Notes: generated by a model not told the origin, from the letters alone. A DNA stretch of 44,284 nucleotides from Sulfurovum sp. (GCA_027068485.1 JAMOSB010000021.1:1-44284), one strand, 5' to 3'; positions 1 through 9,305 are shown, counted from the first letter of the stretch. Program-made: numbers and translations.

Positions 1-66
1 TGTCAAAGATCATCACTAACACTCCGCTTAACTACTTGTTAAACCTCTCTGTGTTGTTGGACGCGT

Positions 67-95
67 ATTATAGCACCTAGCCCTCTTAATGTCAA
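67..95 (-). promoter_or_regulatory. Consensus sigma-70 promoter reading off the left contig edge (probable rrn promoter)
   Basis: On the minus strand TTGACA (90-95) and TATAAT (67-72) are both perfect consensus hexamers with a 17-nt spacer, and the -10 box also has an upstream TGC (extended -10). Transcription would start near position 60 and leave the window. Such strength is typical of rRNA operons, and the sequence between 60 and 1 contains no start codon with a ribosome site and ends in ATCTTTGACA, which resembles a boxA-like leader. That the downstream gene is 16S rRNA is inference, helped by the fact that contigs often break at rRNA repeats. Confidence 0.7.
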
Positions 96-156
96 GAGGT
101 TTTTGAAAGTTTTTGAAAAAATGTTTTAATAGGAGAAAATCAGTAGATAAAAAAGT

Positions 157-182
157 ATGGATACAACGGTAGTTGTATCCAT
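157..182 (-). terminator. Rho-independent terminator of the acl operon
   Basis: A perfect 11-bp inverted repeat (ATGGATACAAC / GTTGTATCCAT) with a 4-nt loop lies 18 bases after the aclA stop. On the minus strand it is followed by ACTTTTTTATC, a T tract, as expected for intrinsic termination. The other strand has an A tract instead, so it works for the minus strand. Confidence 0.85.
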
Positions 183-200
183 AGAAGTAGCAAAAAAAGA

Positions 201-2003
201 TTAAATCTTCTCTGCTTCTTGAACATCATAGAGGATATCATCCATTGGGTGACGATACATAGGCATAGCAAGTCTTTTCTCATCAAGTACATGACCGATA
301 AATCCAATACTTCTACCAACAATAAAGAATGCGTTTAAAGTACCAGAAGCGATAAATTCATTAATCTCCTCTTCAGAGTACCCCAAGGCTCTCCACATAT
401 CTACCATAAGAATACCAATTGTTCCATCAACATTAAGGATAAGATTCTCTTTTTTACTTGTAGTCAATGCTTCAACTGTTTTAGCATAATCAAGTAGTGG
501 TGTAGCAGGGAAATGCTCTGCTGCAAAGTTCATAAGACCCGTTACTCTAAGATCAGGGTTTTTAAGAGATTTAATTCTATGCCCAATACCAGGGATTGGA
601 ATACCTTGTTTTTTCATATGTCCCAAGAACTCTTTGGGAGACAATCCATTATCATCAGCATATTTAAAGTGTTCAGCCGCACCATCAATCGCACCACCAA
701 ATCTTGGTCCAATTGTAAGAAGACCTGTAACTAAACTCTCTACAACTGATTTACCTGCTCTTGCTGTTACTTTAGCATTATGAGCTCCACTAACTGCTGG
801 ACCATGGTCTGCTACTGTTTTTAGAACTGTTTCAATAAACTCTGTTGCCCATTTTGGATACTGTTTTTTGAACCATAATAGAGAGATAACATCACCAATA
901 CCTTTGCCTGTTTCAGGAGTAGCTACACTGCTAATTGGGAAACCTGCATAAGTACACTCTTCACCTCTATCATCAGAAATAGTACAGATAAATTGCTTAC
1001 TTCTTCTAACTTTTGGCACAACATTTATCTCAGGCTCTGGGATTGGAGCAAGATTTAAACTCTCAAATACCTCTTTGATTTTTGCTGGTAAATCATTAAA
1101 TGTATCTGGTACATGAATACCTGCTTCTCTCATAGCATTGTTTTTATACTCTGCTGTCTCCATTTCACCATTAGCACTTGCTCCTGCGTGACCAAATTGA
1201 ACACCACTATCATAATATTTAGCAATAGTTCCAATACACCAAGCGATAATTGGCTTAGTAATCTTACCAGATTTAACTGCTTCAATAACTTTATACTCTT
1301 CAGTACCACCAACTTCACCAAGAAGAATCATATATTTAACTTCTGGATTTTTTTCCATTCTTAAAAGGTTATCAATGAAAACCGAACCAACAAATCTATC
1401 TCCACCAATAGCAACACCCTCAGCGATACCATCCGCATTAATAGCAATAATGTTTGAAAGTTCGTTAAAAAGACCACCTGAACGAGTTACAAGCCCACAA
1501 GAACCTGCACGGTGTAGTTTAGAGTTTACGATATTCTCAATAGTACCACCGATATTTGCAACTTTGAATGCACCTGGAGTGATAGCACCAACAGTAGCAG
1601 GTCCAATTACAGTAACACCTAATTCTCTTGCTTTTGCATTCATCATACGAGCAAGTCTCTCAGGGATACCCTCAGCCGTAATCATCATAGATGAGAAACC
1701 ACCAATCTCTAATGCTTCCATAGTAACATCATACGCTGTTCTAAATGATGCAAAGTTAAGCAGTACATCCGCAGTAGGACACGCTTCTTTCGCCTCTTTT
1801 GTACTTTTAAAGAGTGGAATCATAATCTCATCTGATCCATAAAAGAACTTCTCAAATTTATTATTACTTGTAGGTGCTACAATAGCTGCAACCGACGGAG
1901 TCTCTCTTTGAATCGTATAATCATAGTCCAACATTCTTTGAATTGCAGTTTTGTTGTTATTCCAAAAAATAGCTTGTGTGCTTTTTGTATATAATTGGTT
2001 CAT
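201..2003 (-). CDS. aclA: ATP-citrate lyase, alpha (large) subunit AclA
   Basis: 600 aa, the usual length for the large subunit of the two-subunit bacterial enzyme. Residues 1-320 resemble succinyl-CoA synthetase alpha, with the phosphohistidine loop GHAGASA (His272). Residues 345-600 resemble citrate synthase (DHGPAVSGAH around 400; GIGHRIKSLKNPD around 473-484). The enzyme cleaves citrate with ATP and CoA into acetyl-CoA and oxaloacetate in the cytoplasm, the key step of the reductive TCA cycle. The start codon follows the aclB stop directly, so the two are co-transcribed and probably made in equal amounts. The gene is visibly more A/T-rich at third codon positions than genes further right. 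Identity is very secure from the fused domain order. Confidence 0.97.
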   Translation of the reverse strand: MNQLYTKSTQAIFWNNNKTAIQRMLDYDYTIQRETPSVAAIVAPTSNNKFEKFFYGSDEIMIPLFKSTKEAKEACPTADVLLNFASFRTAYDVTMEALEIGGFSSMMITAEGIPERLARMMNAKARELGVTVIGPATVGAITPGAFKVANIGGTIENIVNSKLHRAGSCGLVTRSGGLFNELSNIIAINADGIAEGVAIGGDRFVGSVFIDNLLRMEKNPEVKYMILLGEVGGTEEYKVIEAVKSGKITKPIIAWCIGTIAKYYDSGVQFGHAGASANGEMETAEYKNNAMREAGIHVPDTFNDLPAKIKEVFESLNLAPIPEPEINVVPKVRRSKQFICTISDDRGEECTYAGFPISSVATPETGKGIGDVISLLWFKKQYPKWATEFIETVLKTVADHGPAVSGAHNAKVTARAGKSVVESLVTGLLTIGPRFGGAIDGAAEHFKYADDNGLSPKEFLGHMKKQGIPIPGIGHRIKSLKNPDLRVTGLMNFAAEHFPATPLLDYAKTVEALTTSKKENLILNVDGTIGILMVDMWRALGYSEEEINEFIASGTLNAFFIVGRSIGFIGHVLDEKRLAMPMYRHPMDDILYDVQEAEKI

Positions 2004-3347
2004 CTATTTATCTCCCTCTAATGCCATTCTTACAATATCTGTTACATGAGTTTCTGGTCCATATACTTCAATGTATAATCCTAATCTATCAGCAGCCTCT
2101 TTGATATCTTTAAGACCTTTTTCATAGTTTGGTCCACCACGGCGAACATAGATTTTAAGATCAACTTCTTTCATCTTATCTGCATAATTTTCAAATGCTT
2201 GAATGATTCCAGTAAATGTTTTAGCAACATCCGTAAAGTTAGCAATAGCTCCACCAATAATCATCACTTTTCCACGACCTTCAGCATCTTTCTCTCTAGT
2301 CATTAGATCAAGTAGAGTCTCAGCATAGAACTTTGTCTCACCTGTTGTTGGACCACCTGAATACTCACCATAGTTAGCAAGATCTTCAATCCCTGCCATA
2401 TCAGCAATCGTATCAGCATAAACAACTGAAGCACCACCCCCAGCAACCATAGTCCAGACTCTTGCTTCTGGCTTAAGAAGTGTCAATTTAAGTGAAGCAC
2501 CTGTCTTAGCATCTGCCTCTTCAATCGCTTCAACTTCTGGAGATTTAGCTTCCATACCAAATGCAGTTGGATACTCAATATCACCCCACTCATCTACCAT
2601 CATAAATCCAGCAGTATCATCAAGTTTAGCTACCATATCAAGTAATTCGATTTTGTTACCTTGCATAACAAATGGATTAATCTCAAGATATGCGAAGTTT
2701 AACTCTCTATAAGCTTTGAAAAAACCGATACAAAACTCTGCAAAGTTTACTTTATCTTCTTCTTTTACATCAGCAGGTACATTTGCACGGATTTTTTCAG
2801 CAATCTCCTCTTCAGTTGCAGTGATAGGGAATGCAACTTCAGTCACCTTCTCATCCCACCCCTCTTCAACTTCCATACCACCTTCAGCCGACATATAGAT
2901 GACATCATTGTCACCAACACAAGTAGCAGAAACATAGTACTCTTCAGATTGTTCATGTGGAGTAAATGGCTCAACTACAAAATGAGTTAATTTATCTACA
3001 CTAGGCTCACCTGTAGGAGTATCACCATCAAAGGAAAAATAAACTTTTTGCTCAGTTGAAGACTTTTCATCAATCCAGCTTGCAGCTTTTTCTAAAGTTA
3101 CATCACCAGGCTTGACATCTCTAAAAAGAACCAAATTATTTTTACCTCTTTTTCCAAAAAGCATATCTGGCTTTGCGACCAACATCTTCTCATTTAACCA
3201 GGTATTGGTTTTTGCAGCCTCTTTGAGTTCTGATCCATTTTGAACCATTACAGTTTCATAAGAATAAGTAAAATCTGGAAAGTACTTATCCCAATGTCTA
3301 GCTAAAATTGACTTTGCGTCGTATTCTCTAATCGCTTTTTGAGCCAT
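2004..3347 (-). CDS. aclB: ATP-citrate lyase, beta (small) subunit AclB
   Basis: 447 aa, first gene of the aclBA operon. It has an N-terminal ATP-grasp region and a C-terminal succinyl-CoA synthetase beta-like CoA-ligase region (GGGASVVYADTIADM around 303-317; GGAIANFTDVAKTF near 365-378). Together with AclA it forms the citrate-cleaving enzyme of autotrophic CO2 fixation by the reductive TCA cycle. The ATG has a strong ribosome site AAAGGAGAAC (3351-3360). The order beta then alpha matches that known in other rTCA bacteria. At 447 aa it is somewhat longer than the roughly 400 residues I recall for Chlorobium AclB. Confidence 0.96.
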   Translation of the reverse strand: MAQKAIREYDAKSILARHWDKYFPDFTYSYETVMVQNGSELKEAAKTNTWLNEKMLVAKPDMLFGKRGKNNLVLFRDVKPGDVTLEKAASWIDEKSSTEQKVYFSFDGDTPTGEPSVDKLTHFVVEPFTPHEQSEEYYVSATCVGDNDVIYMSAEGGMEVEEGWDEKVTEVAFPITATEEEIAEKIRANVPADVKEEDKVNFAEFCIGFFKAYRELNFAYLEINPFVMQGNKIELLDMVAKLDDTAGFMMVDEWGDIEYPTAFGMEAKSPEVEAIEEADAKTGASLKLTLLKPEARVWTMVAGGGASVVYADTIADMAGIEDLANYGEYSGGPTTGETKFYAETLLDLMTREKDAEGRGKVMIIGGAIANFTDVAKTFTGIIQAFENYADKMKEVDLKIYVRRGGPNYEKGLKDIKEAADRLGLYIEVYGPETHVTDIVRMALEGDK

Positions 3348-3375
3348 TGAGTTCTCCTTTTATTAAGTTCTCAAT

Positions 3376-3384
3376 ATTCTAGCA
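3376..3384 (-). promoter_or_regulatory. Extended -10 promoter of aclBA
   Basis: The minus strand reads TGCTAGAAT, an extended -10 element, about 30 bases before the aclB ATG. No good -35 box is seen 17 nt upstream, which is common in Campylobacterota. The leader would be about 22 nt and contain the ribosome site. Confidence 0.5.
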
Positions 3385-3543
3385 TTAGATTGATTTATCT
3401 TTTCGCTAAGCCATTAAAACTGTAGCGTATAAAATAGTAATTGTGTATTTTAGAAACAATACCTAGAGTTTAACTATTTTGAAACCAAATACTACTCTAA
3501 ACAGTTCTTCCAAAGATTGATGAAAAGTAAAAAGAGAATTGGA

Positions 3544-3549
3544 TATAAT
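3544..3549 (+). promoter_or_regulatory. Promoter -10 box of the glmU operon
   Basis: A perfect TATAAT lies 35 bases before the chosen glmU ATG, with the ribosome site AAAAGG (3571-3576) between them. Because this box sits inside the longest open frame (which opens at 3539), it argues that translation starts downstream at 3584. Confidence 0.55.
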
Positions 3550-3583
3550 CCCATCTACAATATCTCTTTCAAAAGGTCTAACC

Positions 3584-4876
3584 ATGTCTATCAGTGTCAT
3601 TATCCTTGCAGCGGGTCAAGGGACTAGGATGAAGTCTACTACACCCAAAGTACTCCACGAGATCTCTGGCAAATCGATGCTGTTTCATGCGATTGATGCG
3701 GCTCAAGCACTCTCTGATGATATCACAGTGATACTCTACCACCAAGCCCAGCGTATCCAAGAGGAGATAGAAGCACACTATGAGGGGATCACTTTTCATC
3801 TACAAGATGCGTCCAACTACCCTGGAACAGGGGGAGCGTTGCGTGGGGTAAAGGTCAAGCATACCCGTGCCCTCATTCTCAATGGTGATATGCCACTCAT
3901 CACACCTGACTCACTCCATGCTCTCACCACACCAGAAGCAGACATCACCATGTCGGTTATCGAGATGCCAAATCCTACAGGCTATGGGCGCGTAGTCATC
4001 AGTGAGGGTAAAGTACATGAGATCGTCGAAGAGAAGGACTGTATCCCTGCCCAAAAAGCCATCAAGACGGTCAATGCAGGAGTCTACTGCATCAGACGAG
4101 AGCTACTAGAGCGGTATATCCCTCTCCTCTCCAATGAGAATACCCAAGCAGAGTACTACCTCACCGATATCATCAAGATGGCTGTCGCAGAGGGCTACAC
4201 CATCCACCCTGCAATCGTACCTGAAGTAGAGTTTAAGGGGGTCAACTCACGACTCGACCTCGCACATGCAGAGGAGATGATGCAACGACGCATCAAAGAG
4301 GCGTGGATGATGGCGGGAGTGAGTATGCGTCTACCTGAGACAATCTATATCGACTCCCGTGCGACCTTTGAGGGGGAGTGCTTTATCGAAAATGGGGTGA
4401 GTATCCAAGGGGAGAGCCGTATCATCACCTCCCATATCAAGACCTACTCTATTATCGAGCAGTCCCATATCGAAAACTCCTCTGTTGGACCACTTGGGCG
4501 AATCCGTCCACTCTCAACCATTAAAGATACCCACATCGGCAACTTTGTCGAGGTCAAAAAATCAACACTCACAGGGGTCAAAGCAGGTCACCTTGCCTAT
4601 ATCGGTGATGCGACTATTAGAGAAGGTACCAACCTTGGAGCAGGCGTTATCACCTGCAACTACGATGGGAAGAAAAAGTACCAAACCATCATCGGGAAGA
4701 ATGTCTTTGTAGGGAGTGATACACAGATCGTAGCACCCGTAACGATAGAAGATGATGTGATGATCGCAGCAGGAACAACAGTCAACCAAAATCTCCATAA
4801 AGGGGATCTTGCCATCTCACGAGCCAAGATGCGTACGATCAAAAACTTCTTCTATAAATTCTTTGGAGAGAAGTAA
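3584..4876 (+). CDS. glmU: Bifunctional N-acetylglucosamine-1-phosphate uridyltransferase / glucosamine-1-phosphate acetyltransferase GlmU
   Basis: 430 aa. It makes UDP-GlcNAc for peptidoglycan and LPS in the cytoplasm. The N-terminal nucleotidyltransferase motif LAAGQGTRMKS is at residues 8-18; the C-terminal half is a left-handed beta-helix acetyltransferase with the family motifs GTNLGAGVITCNYDGKKK and NVFVGSDTQIVAPV. I place the start at 3584 because it gives the canonical N-terminus MSISVIILAAGQG, has AAAAGG eight bases upstream and lies after the TATAAT box; the longer frame from 3539 adds 15 unlikely residues. It is the first gene of an operon of six essential-type genes. Confidence 0.96.
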   Translation: MSISVIILAAGQGTRMKSTTPKVLHEISGKSMLFHAIDAAQALSDDITVILYHQAQRIQEEIEAHYEGITFHLQDASNYPGTGGALRGVKVKHTRALILNGDMPLITPDSLHALTTPEADITMSVIEMPNPTGYGRVVISEGKVHEIVEEKDCIPAQKAIKTVNAGVYCIRRELLERYIPLLSNENTQAEYYLTDIIKMAVAEGYTIHPAIVPEVEFKGVNSRLDLAHAEEMMQRRIKEAWMMAGVSMRLPETIYIDSRATFEGECFIENGVSIQGESRIITSHIKTYSIIEQSHIENSSVGPLGRIRPLSTIKDTHIGNFVEVKKSTLTGVKAGHLAYIGDATIREGTNLGAGVITCNYDGKKKYQTIIGKNVFVGSDTQIVAPVTIEDDVMIAAGTTVNQNLHKGDLAISRAKMRTIKNFFYKFFGEK

Positions 4877-4877
4877 G

Positions 4878-6158
4878 ATGCAGATAGATCTTAGTGGCAA
4901 ATGCATCCTCCTAGGCGTGACGGGGAGTATCTCTGCCTATAAAGCGTGTGATATCGCACGGCTCTTTGTCAAGGCGGGAGCCGAAGTCCATGTCGTAATG
5001 AGTCCAAGTAGTGAGCGGTTTGTGAGTGCATTGAGTTTTGAGGCACTCACCCGAAACCCTGTCCTAACCGAGCAATCAGAGTCATGGAGTAGTGATCTTA
5101 ACCACATTGAGTTAGGCAAAAAGTGTGATCTCTTCCTCATCGCTCCTGCTACCGCCAATACCCTCAACAAGCTGAGTAAAGGGGTAGCCGATACCATTCT
5201 CACCCAGACGGCACTTGCCTTTGAGGGGGCGATGGTGGTGGCTCCTGCTGCCAATACTCAGATGCTCCAAAACCACTACACAACGGGGAGTTTGAAGATG
5301 CTAGGAGTCAATGACTACACCATCATCTCCCCACAAGAGAAGCGTCTTGCGTGTGGAGATATCGGTAGTGGTGCATTAGCTGATCCCCAAGAGATTTTTT
5401 GGGAGAGTGCCAGAGTCCTTCTGCGTGATCCCTTCTGGCAAGATCGTCGTGTCGTGGTGACAGGAGGAGGAACACGCGAGAAGATAGACGAGGTACGCTA
5501 CATCTCTAACTTCTCCTCAGGCAAGATGGCAAAAGCCCTCTGCCTCTTCCTCTACCTACATGGGGCAGATGTCTGCTTCATCACCACCATGGGCAACCAA
5601 GGACTCCCTCAGAGCCTCTACACCATCGAGGTCGAAGATGCCAAAGAGATGCTAGCGTATACCGTAGATGCCATACGCGTTGCCAAAAAGGGCAAGATGA
5701 GCAAAGCCACGATGAACAGTAGCGAATCGGTACATCTCATCCAGAAAGAACCCTATCTCTTTATGGTCGCTGCGGTTGCAGACTTTACACCAAAGTTTCC
5801 CCAAAAAGGTAAGCTCAAAAAGTCAATGCTCGGTGAGGCGTGGGATATCCAACTCAAACAGACTACCGATATCCTCTCTACCCTCAACAAGGAGGGACTC
5901 AAAACCATCGCCTTTAAAGCGGAAATGGATAGTCAAGAGGGGCTAAAGCATGCTCAAAATCTCCTCAAAACCAAGGCGGTCGATGCGGTCTGTTATAATC
6001 TTCTAACGGATGCAACAAGCTTTGGGGGGAGTGAGAATGAAATCACCTTTATCACCCCAACCCAGCAGATAGCACTCGGGCGTGCAACGAAACTATCTCT
6101 TGCAGATACCATACTCACCCATGCCAAGGCTCTACACGATGACAACCACACCACTTAG
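4878..6158 (+). CDS. coaBC: Phosphopantothenoylcysteine decarboxylase / phosphopantothenate-cysteine ligase CoaBC
   Basis: 426 aa, two consecutive steps of coenzyme A synthesis. The N-terminal flavin decarboxylase (CoaC, about 1-185) begins with ILLGVTGSISAYKA and has the PAANTQM segment; the C-terminal CTP-dependent ligase (CoaB) contains VVVTGGGTREKIDEVRYISN. The start at 4878 lies one base after the glmU stop with GGAG upstream; a longer frame running back into glmU is rejected because it would bury the motif under 23 residues encoded by the glmU 3' end. An insertion-like segment around 270-300 (KKGKMSKATMNSSESVHLIQ) looks lineage-specific. Confidence 0.95.
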   Translation: MQIDLSGKCILLGVTGSISAYKACDIARLFVKAGAEVHVVMSPSSERFVSALSFEALTRNPVLTEQSESWSSDLNHIELGKKCDLFLIAPATANTLNKLSKGVADTILTQTALAFEGAMVVAPAANTQMLQNHYTTGSLKMLGVNDYTIISPQEKRLACGDIGSGALADPQEIFWESARVLLRDPFWQDRRVVVTGGGTREKIDEVRYISNFSSGKMAKALCLFLYLHGADVCFITTMGNQGLPQSLYTIEVEDAKEMLAYTVDAIRVAKKGKMSKATMNSSESVHLIQKEPYLFMVAAVADFTPKFPQKGKLKKSMLGEAWDIQLKQTTDILSTLNKEGLKTIAFKAEMDSQEGLKHAQNLLKTKAVDAVCYNLLTDATSFGGSENEITFITPTQQIALGRATKLSLADTILTHAKALHDDNHTT

Positions 6159-6825
6159 ACACCTTGCCATCATTATGGATGGTAATGGTCGTTGGGCAAA
6201 ACAGCAGGGGCTAGGACGCACTAAAGGGCATGAGAAGGGGGCAGAGGTGATCCGACAGATTACCACCCACTGTGCCAACCATTGTGATATCCAAAGTATC
6301 ACCTTCTACGCCTTTAGCACCGAAAATTGGAAACGCCCCAAGGCAGAAGTGGCTTTTTTGATGAAGCTTCTTGAGCGATATCTACGGAGTGAACTCCCTC
6401 GCTATCAAGAGCATGGTATCCGATTTCAAGCGATTGGTGATCTCTCTAGCTTCTCGACCGCACTCCAAGAGCAGATTGCTAAGACCCAAGAGGCAACCCA
6501 GCATAACACCGCTCTCACACAGGTTATTGCACTCAACTATGGCGGAAGACAGGAGATCACCTCTGCAGTCAATCAGCTCATCGCTCAAGGCAGATCAACC
6601 CTCACCCCTGAGGATATCTCCCACGCCCTACAGACTCCCTACAGTGATATCGACCTACTCATCCGTACCAGTGGTGAGGAGCGTATCTCCAACTTTCTGT
6701 TGTGGCAACTAAGCTACGCGGAGTTCTACTTCAGCCCAACCCTCTGGCCAGACTTTACTCCCAAAGAGCTAGAGGAGATCATCAACAACTTTAAACAGCG
6801 TAATCGACGCTTTGGAGGATTATAA
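6139..6825 (+). CDS. uppS: Undecaprenyl diphosphate synthase (cis-prenyltransferase) UppS
   Basis: 228 aa. It condenses isopentenyl diphosphate onto farnesyl diphosphate to give the C55 lipid carrier for peptidoglycan and O-antigen units. The catalytic Asp14 lies in LAIIMDGNGRWAK, and the C-terminal signature LLIRTSGEERISNFLLWQ is complete. The start at 6139 overlaps the coaBC end by 20 bases and has AAGG (6126-6129) upstream; the longer frame adds 19 non-conserved residues. Confidence 0.95.
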   Translation: MTTTPLRHLAIIMDGNGRWAKQQGLGRTKGHEKGAEVIRQITTHCANHCDIQSITFYAFSTENWKRPKAEVAFLMKLLERYLRSELPRYQEHGIRFQAIGDLSSFSTALQEQIAKTQEATQHNTALTQVIALNYGGRQEITSAVNQLIAQGRSTLTPEDISHALQTPYSDIDLLIRTSGEERISNFLLWQLSYAEFYFSPTLWPDFTPKELEEIINNFKQRNRRFGGL

Positions 6826-7571
6826 TGCAAGAGGATTTTATACTAGAGTTGGCACTATTTGTCTTTGTTTTTGGTACTTTGATTGGTTCATTTCTCAATG
6901 TTGTCATCTACCGTGTTCCCAAAGGAGAGAGTATCGTCTTCCCCTCTTCCAAGTGTCAAAGCTGTCAAACAAGCCTTAAGTGGTGGCACAATATCCCCAT
7001 CTTCTCATGGCTCTTTCTTCGTGGGAAATGCTACTTCTGTCATGACACAATCTCCCCACAATACCCCACCGTAGAGTTTATCACAGGAATACTCTTTGTT
7101 CTACTCTACCTTAAGCTAGGATTGGTTTGGTATCTCCCGTTTGTAGCAGGAGCCTTTACCGCACTCTTTGCCCTTGTGATGATAGACTTCAAGTATATGG
7201 CAGTCCCTGATAGTATCAACTTTATCGCCCTTGGCTTCGCACTAGTACAGCCTACCTTTGTCGATGCCCTTCTCTGTGCGTTGATGGCTGCGGGGGGTCT
7301 CTACCTTGTGGGACTCTTCTCCTCCTTTATCGCCAAAAAAGAGGCGATGGGGGGTGCGGATGTGATTGTCGCAGGGACGATGGGTGCGTTGCTTGGATTT
7401 CCCAACTTCTTTATCGCCATCTTCCTCTCCGCTATCTTGGCGATGATCCCCTCTCTTCTCAATCGTGAAACAGGGGTACCCTTTGTCCCCTTCTTAGCCA
7501 TGGCAACCCTCATTGTCTATCTCTATGATAGTCAAGCAGGACACCTCGTGGAGTATCTCATCTATGGATAG
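6825..7571 (+). CDS. Prepilin peptidase (A24 family, with N-methyltransferase domain)
   Basis: 248 aa, polytopic inner-membrane aspartic protease that cleaves and N-methylates type IV prepilin or pseudopilin leaders. The N-terminal GSFLNVVIYRVPKGES is the family hallmark; two zinc-binding-type pairs CQSC and CYFC are intact, which predicts that the methyltransferase half is active. The catalytic aspartates are in MMIDFKYMAVPD and GGADVIVAG. The ATG overlaps the uppS stop by one base with GGAGG upstream. No pilin or secretion genes are near, so the substrate set is unknown. Confidence 0.93.
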   Translation: MQEDFILELALFVFVFGTLIGSFLNVVIYRVPKGESIVFPSSKCQSCQTSLKWWHNIPIFSWLFLRGKCYFCHDTISPQYPTVEFITGILFVLLYLKLGLVWYLPFVAGAFTALFALVMIDFKYMAVPDSINFIALGFALVQPTFVDALLCALMAAGGLYLVGLFSSFIAKKEAMGGADVIVAGTMGALLGFPNFFIAIFLSAILAMIPSLLNRETGVPFVPFLAMATLIVYLYDSQAGHLVEYLIYG

Positions 7572-8583
7572 TATCAAAGGGTTTATCTCGTCCAACTTCG
7601 CCAAAGCGTTTTTGACGATTTTCCTCCCCTTTTTTCTTATCATCTCTTTAGTCTTCTTGGTCAAGATCTCCTCTTTGACCAATCAGATAGAGATCTCCTT
7701 TCTTGAGCTACTCAAGCTCTATGCCTTCTCAACCCCTGAGATTATGTTCTATACCCTCCCCCTCTCCTTCGTCGTAGCCCTAGCCAATCTCCTGATGAAA
7801 CTCTCACAAAGCAATGAACTCATTGCACTCTATGCCTTGGGACTCAATGCCAACAGTATTGTCAAAAAACTTCTCCTCCTAGGCGTTCTCTTCTCAGGAC
7901 TTCTTCTTGTCCTCTCTTTTTTGGCAATGCCTCTGAGTAAACAGTACTACAAATCACTCAAAGCCACAAAAAAATCAGAAGCCAAACTCAATATCGTCCC
8001 AGGGAAACTGGGACAGAAGTTTGGAGACTACTATATCTATATCAAAGAGAAAAAAGGGGAAGCGTTTCACGATATCGTCATCTACAACCGTACCCAAAAG
8101 GATCAAGAACAGTTCTTCTCCTCTCAAGAGGGTCACCTCAATAAGACCTATGGGGTCACCTCCCTAGAGCTTATTGATGGGTATGGATACACCTATACCA
8201 AAGATCGTCTCCAGCAAGCCAAATACCAACACCTAGAGGTCTACGACAGTAGTAGACAAAAGCCCTATAACTTTGAGGAGATTCTCTCCTACTGGAGTCA
8301 GGTACGCAGTGACACAAAACTTATGAGTAAGATGCTCTTTTTTATCTCCATTAGCCTCATCCCTCTACTGAGTGTCTATATGGTTGCAGCCTTTACCATG
8401 ATCAATCCACGCTATCAGAGCAATCGCTCTTTTTTGGTTATCTTTGGGGTGGTTTTTCTCTTCTACTTTATCGCCTCATTGATGCGTAAGTTTGGGAGTC
8501 TGCCCCTTCTACTTGTGACCTCCATCACACTGACACTCATAGGATACTACCTCTTTAGACGACGCGTAGCGAGATACTTCTAA
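7564..8583 (+). CDS. LptF/LptG family permease (YjgP/YjgQ) of LPS export
   Basis: 339 aa. It has three N-terminal membrane helices, a periplasmic beta-jellyroll-like middle region (about 125-245) and three C-terminal helices, the layout of LptF/LptG, which form the membrane part of the ABC machine that extracts LPS from the inner membrane. I cannot say whether it is F or G. The start at 7564 overlaps the prepilin peptidase end by eight bases; the frame opening at 7513 would add 17 residues inside the upstream gene. Confidence 0.88.
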   Translation: MDSIKGFISSNFAKAFLTIFLPFFLIISLVFLVKISSLTNQIEISFLELLKLYAFSTPEIMFYTLPLSFVVALANLLMKLSQSNELIALYALGLNANSIVKKLLLLGVLFSGLLLVLSFLAMPLSKQYYKSLKATKKSEAKLNIVPGKLGQKFGDYYIYIKEKKGEAFHDIVIYNRTQKDQEQFFSSQEGHLNKTYGVTSLELIDGYGYTYTKDRLQQAKYQHLEVYDSSRQKPYNFEEILSYWSQVRSDTKLMSKMLFFISISLIPLLSVYMVAAFTMINPRYQSNRSFLVIFGVVFLFYFIASLMRKFGSLPLLLVTSITLTLIGYYLFRRRVARYF

Positions 8584-9305
8584 TGCGTGTCAAAGCCGTC
8601 ATCGCCTACCATGGTGCCTACTTCCAAGGATTTCAGAAACAGACGCATACCCCACAGACAATCACCACTGCGATTGAGCAGGCATTGGCATCACTTCAGA
8701 TCACCTCTTCGATCGTGGGAAGTGGTCGTACGGATGCAGGAGTCCATGCCACAGGTCAAGTAATACACTTTGACCTTCCACCCTTTTGGCAAGATCTCAC
8801 CAAACTTACCTACCATCTCAATAGCAAATTAACCCATATTACGATTAAGCACATCAGCCCTGTATCAGAGCAGTTTCATGCACGATTTTCAGCCAAGAGA
8901 CGGCTCTACCGCTACTGCTTCAAGACGAAGCCCCCTTCACTCTTTGAAGCGTCACATATCGCCTACTATATTCCCTTTGATCCCCTACGATTACACCAAG
9001 CCCTTAAAGCCTTTGAGGGGGTACATGACTTCAAACACTTTCACAAAACAGGAAGTCAAGTCCATAGTACCATACGAGAGATCTATCAGGCATACTACTG
9101 CCAACGCTCAGACTATCACTTTATCTATTTTCAAGCCAATGGCTTTTTGCGTTCACAAGTAAGGATGATGATAGAGGGGGTGATGGCGTATGCCAGAGGG
9201 GAGTTATCCTATACTGCTCTAACTGAGCAGATAGCAGGCAAGAGACGCTATACCCATAGGCTTGCCCCACCTGAGGGACTCTACCTAGCACGGGTACTCT
9301 ACTAA
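8583..9305 (+). CDS. truA: tRNA pseudouridine(38-40) synthase TruA
   Basis: 240 aa. It isomerises U38-U40 in the anticodon arm of many tRNAs. The catalytic Asp51 lies in GSGRTDAGVHATGQV, and FLRSQVRMMIEGVM near the C-terminus is the conserved structural motif. Its ATG shares one base with the preceding stop (TAATG) and has no clear ribosome site, so translation is probably coupled. It ends eight bases from the convergent kinase gene. Confidence 0.95.
   Translation: MRVKAVIAYHGAYFQGFQKQTHTPQTITTAIEQALASLQITSSIVGSGRTDAGVHATGQVIHFDLPPFWQDLTKLTYHLNSKLTHITIKHISPVSEQFHARFSAKRRLYRYCFKTKPPSLFEASHIAYYIPFDPLRLHQALKAFEGVHDFKHFHKTGSQVHSTIREIYQAYYCQRSDYHFIYFQANGFLRSQVRMMIEGVMAYARGELSYTALTEQIAGKRRYTHRLAPPEGLYLARVLY

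Noticed and set aside
82-105. CCTCTT/AAGAGG hairpin followed by T-rich sequence, read as a plus-strand terminator
   Set aside because: The stem is only six bp and its loop contains the -35 box of a perfect minus-strand promoter, which explains the sequence better.
1375-1842. Open frame of 155 codons on the plus strand opposite aclA
   Set aside because: It is an antisense shadow of aclA, with Ser/Pro/Ile-rich content, no ribosome site and no family pattern.
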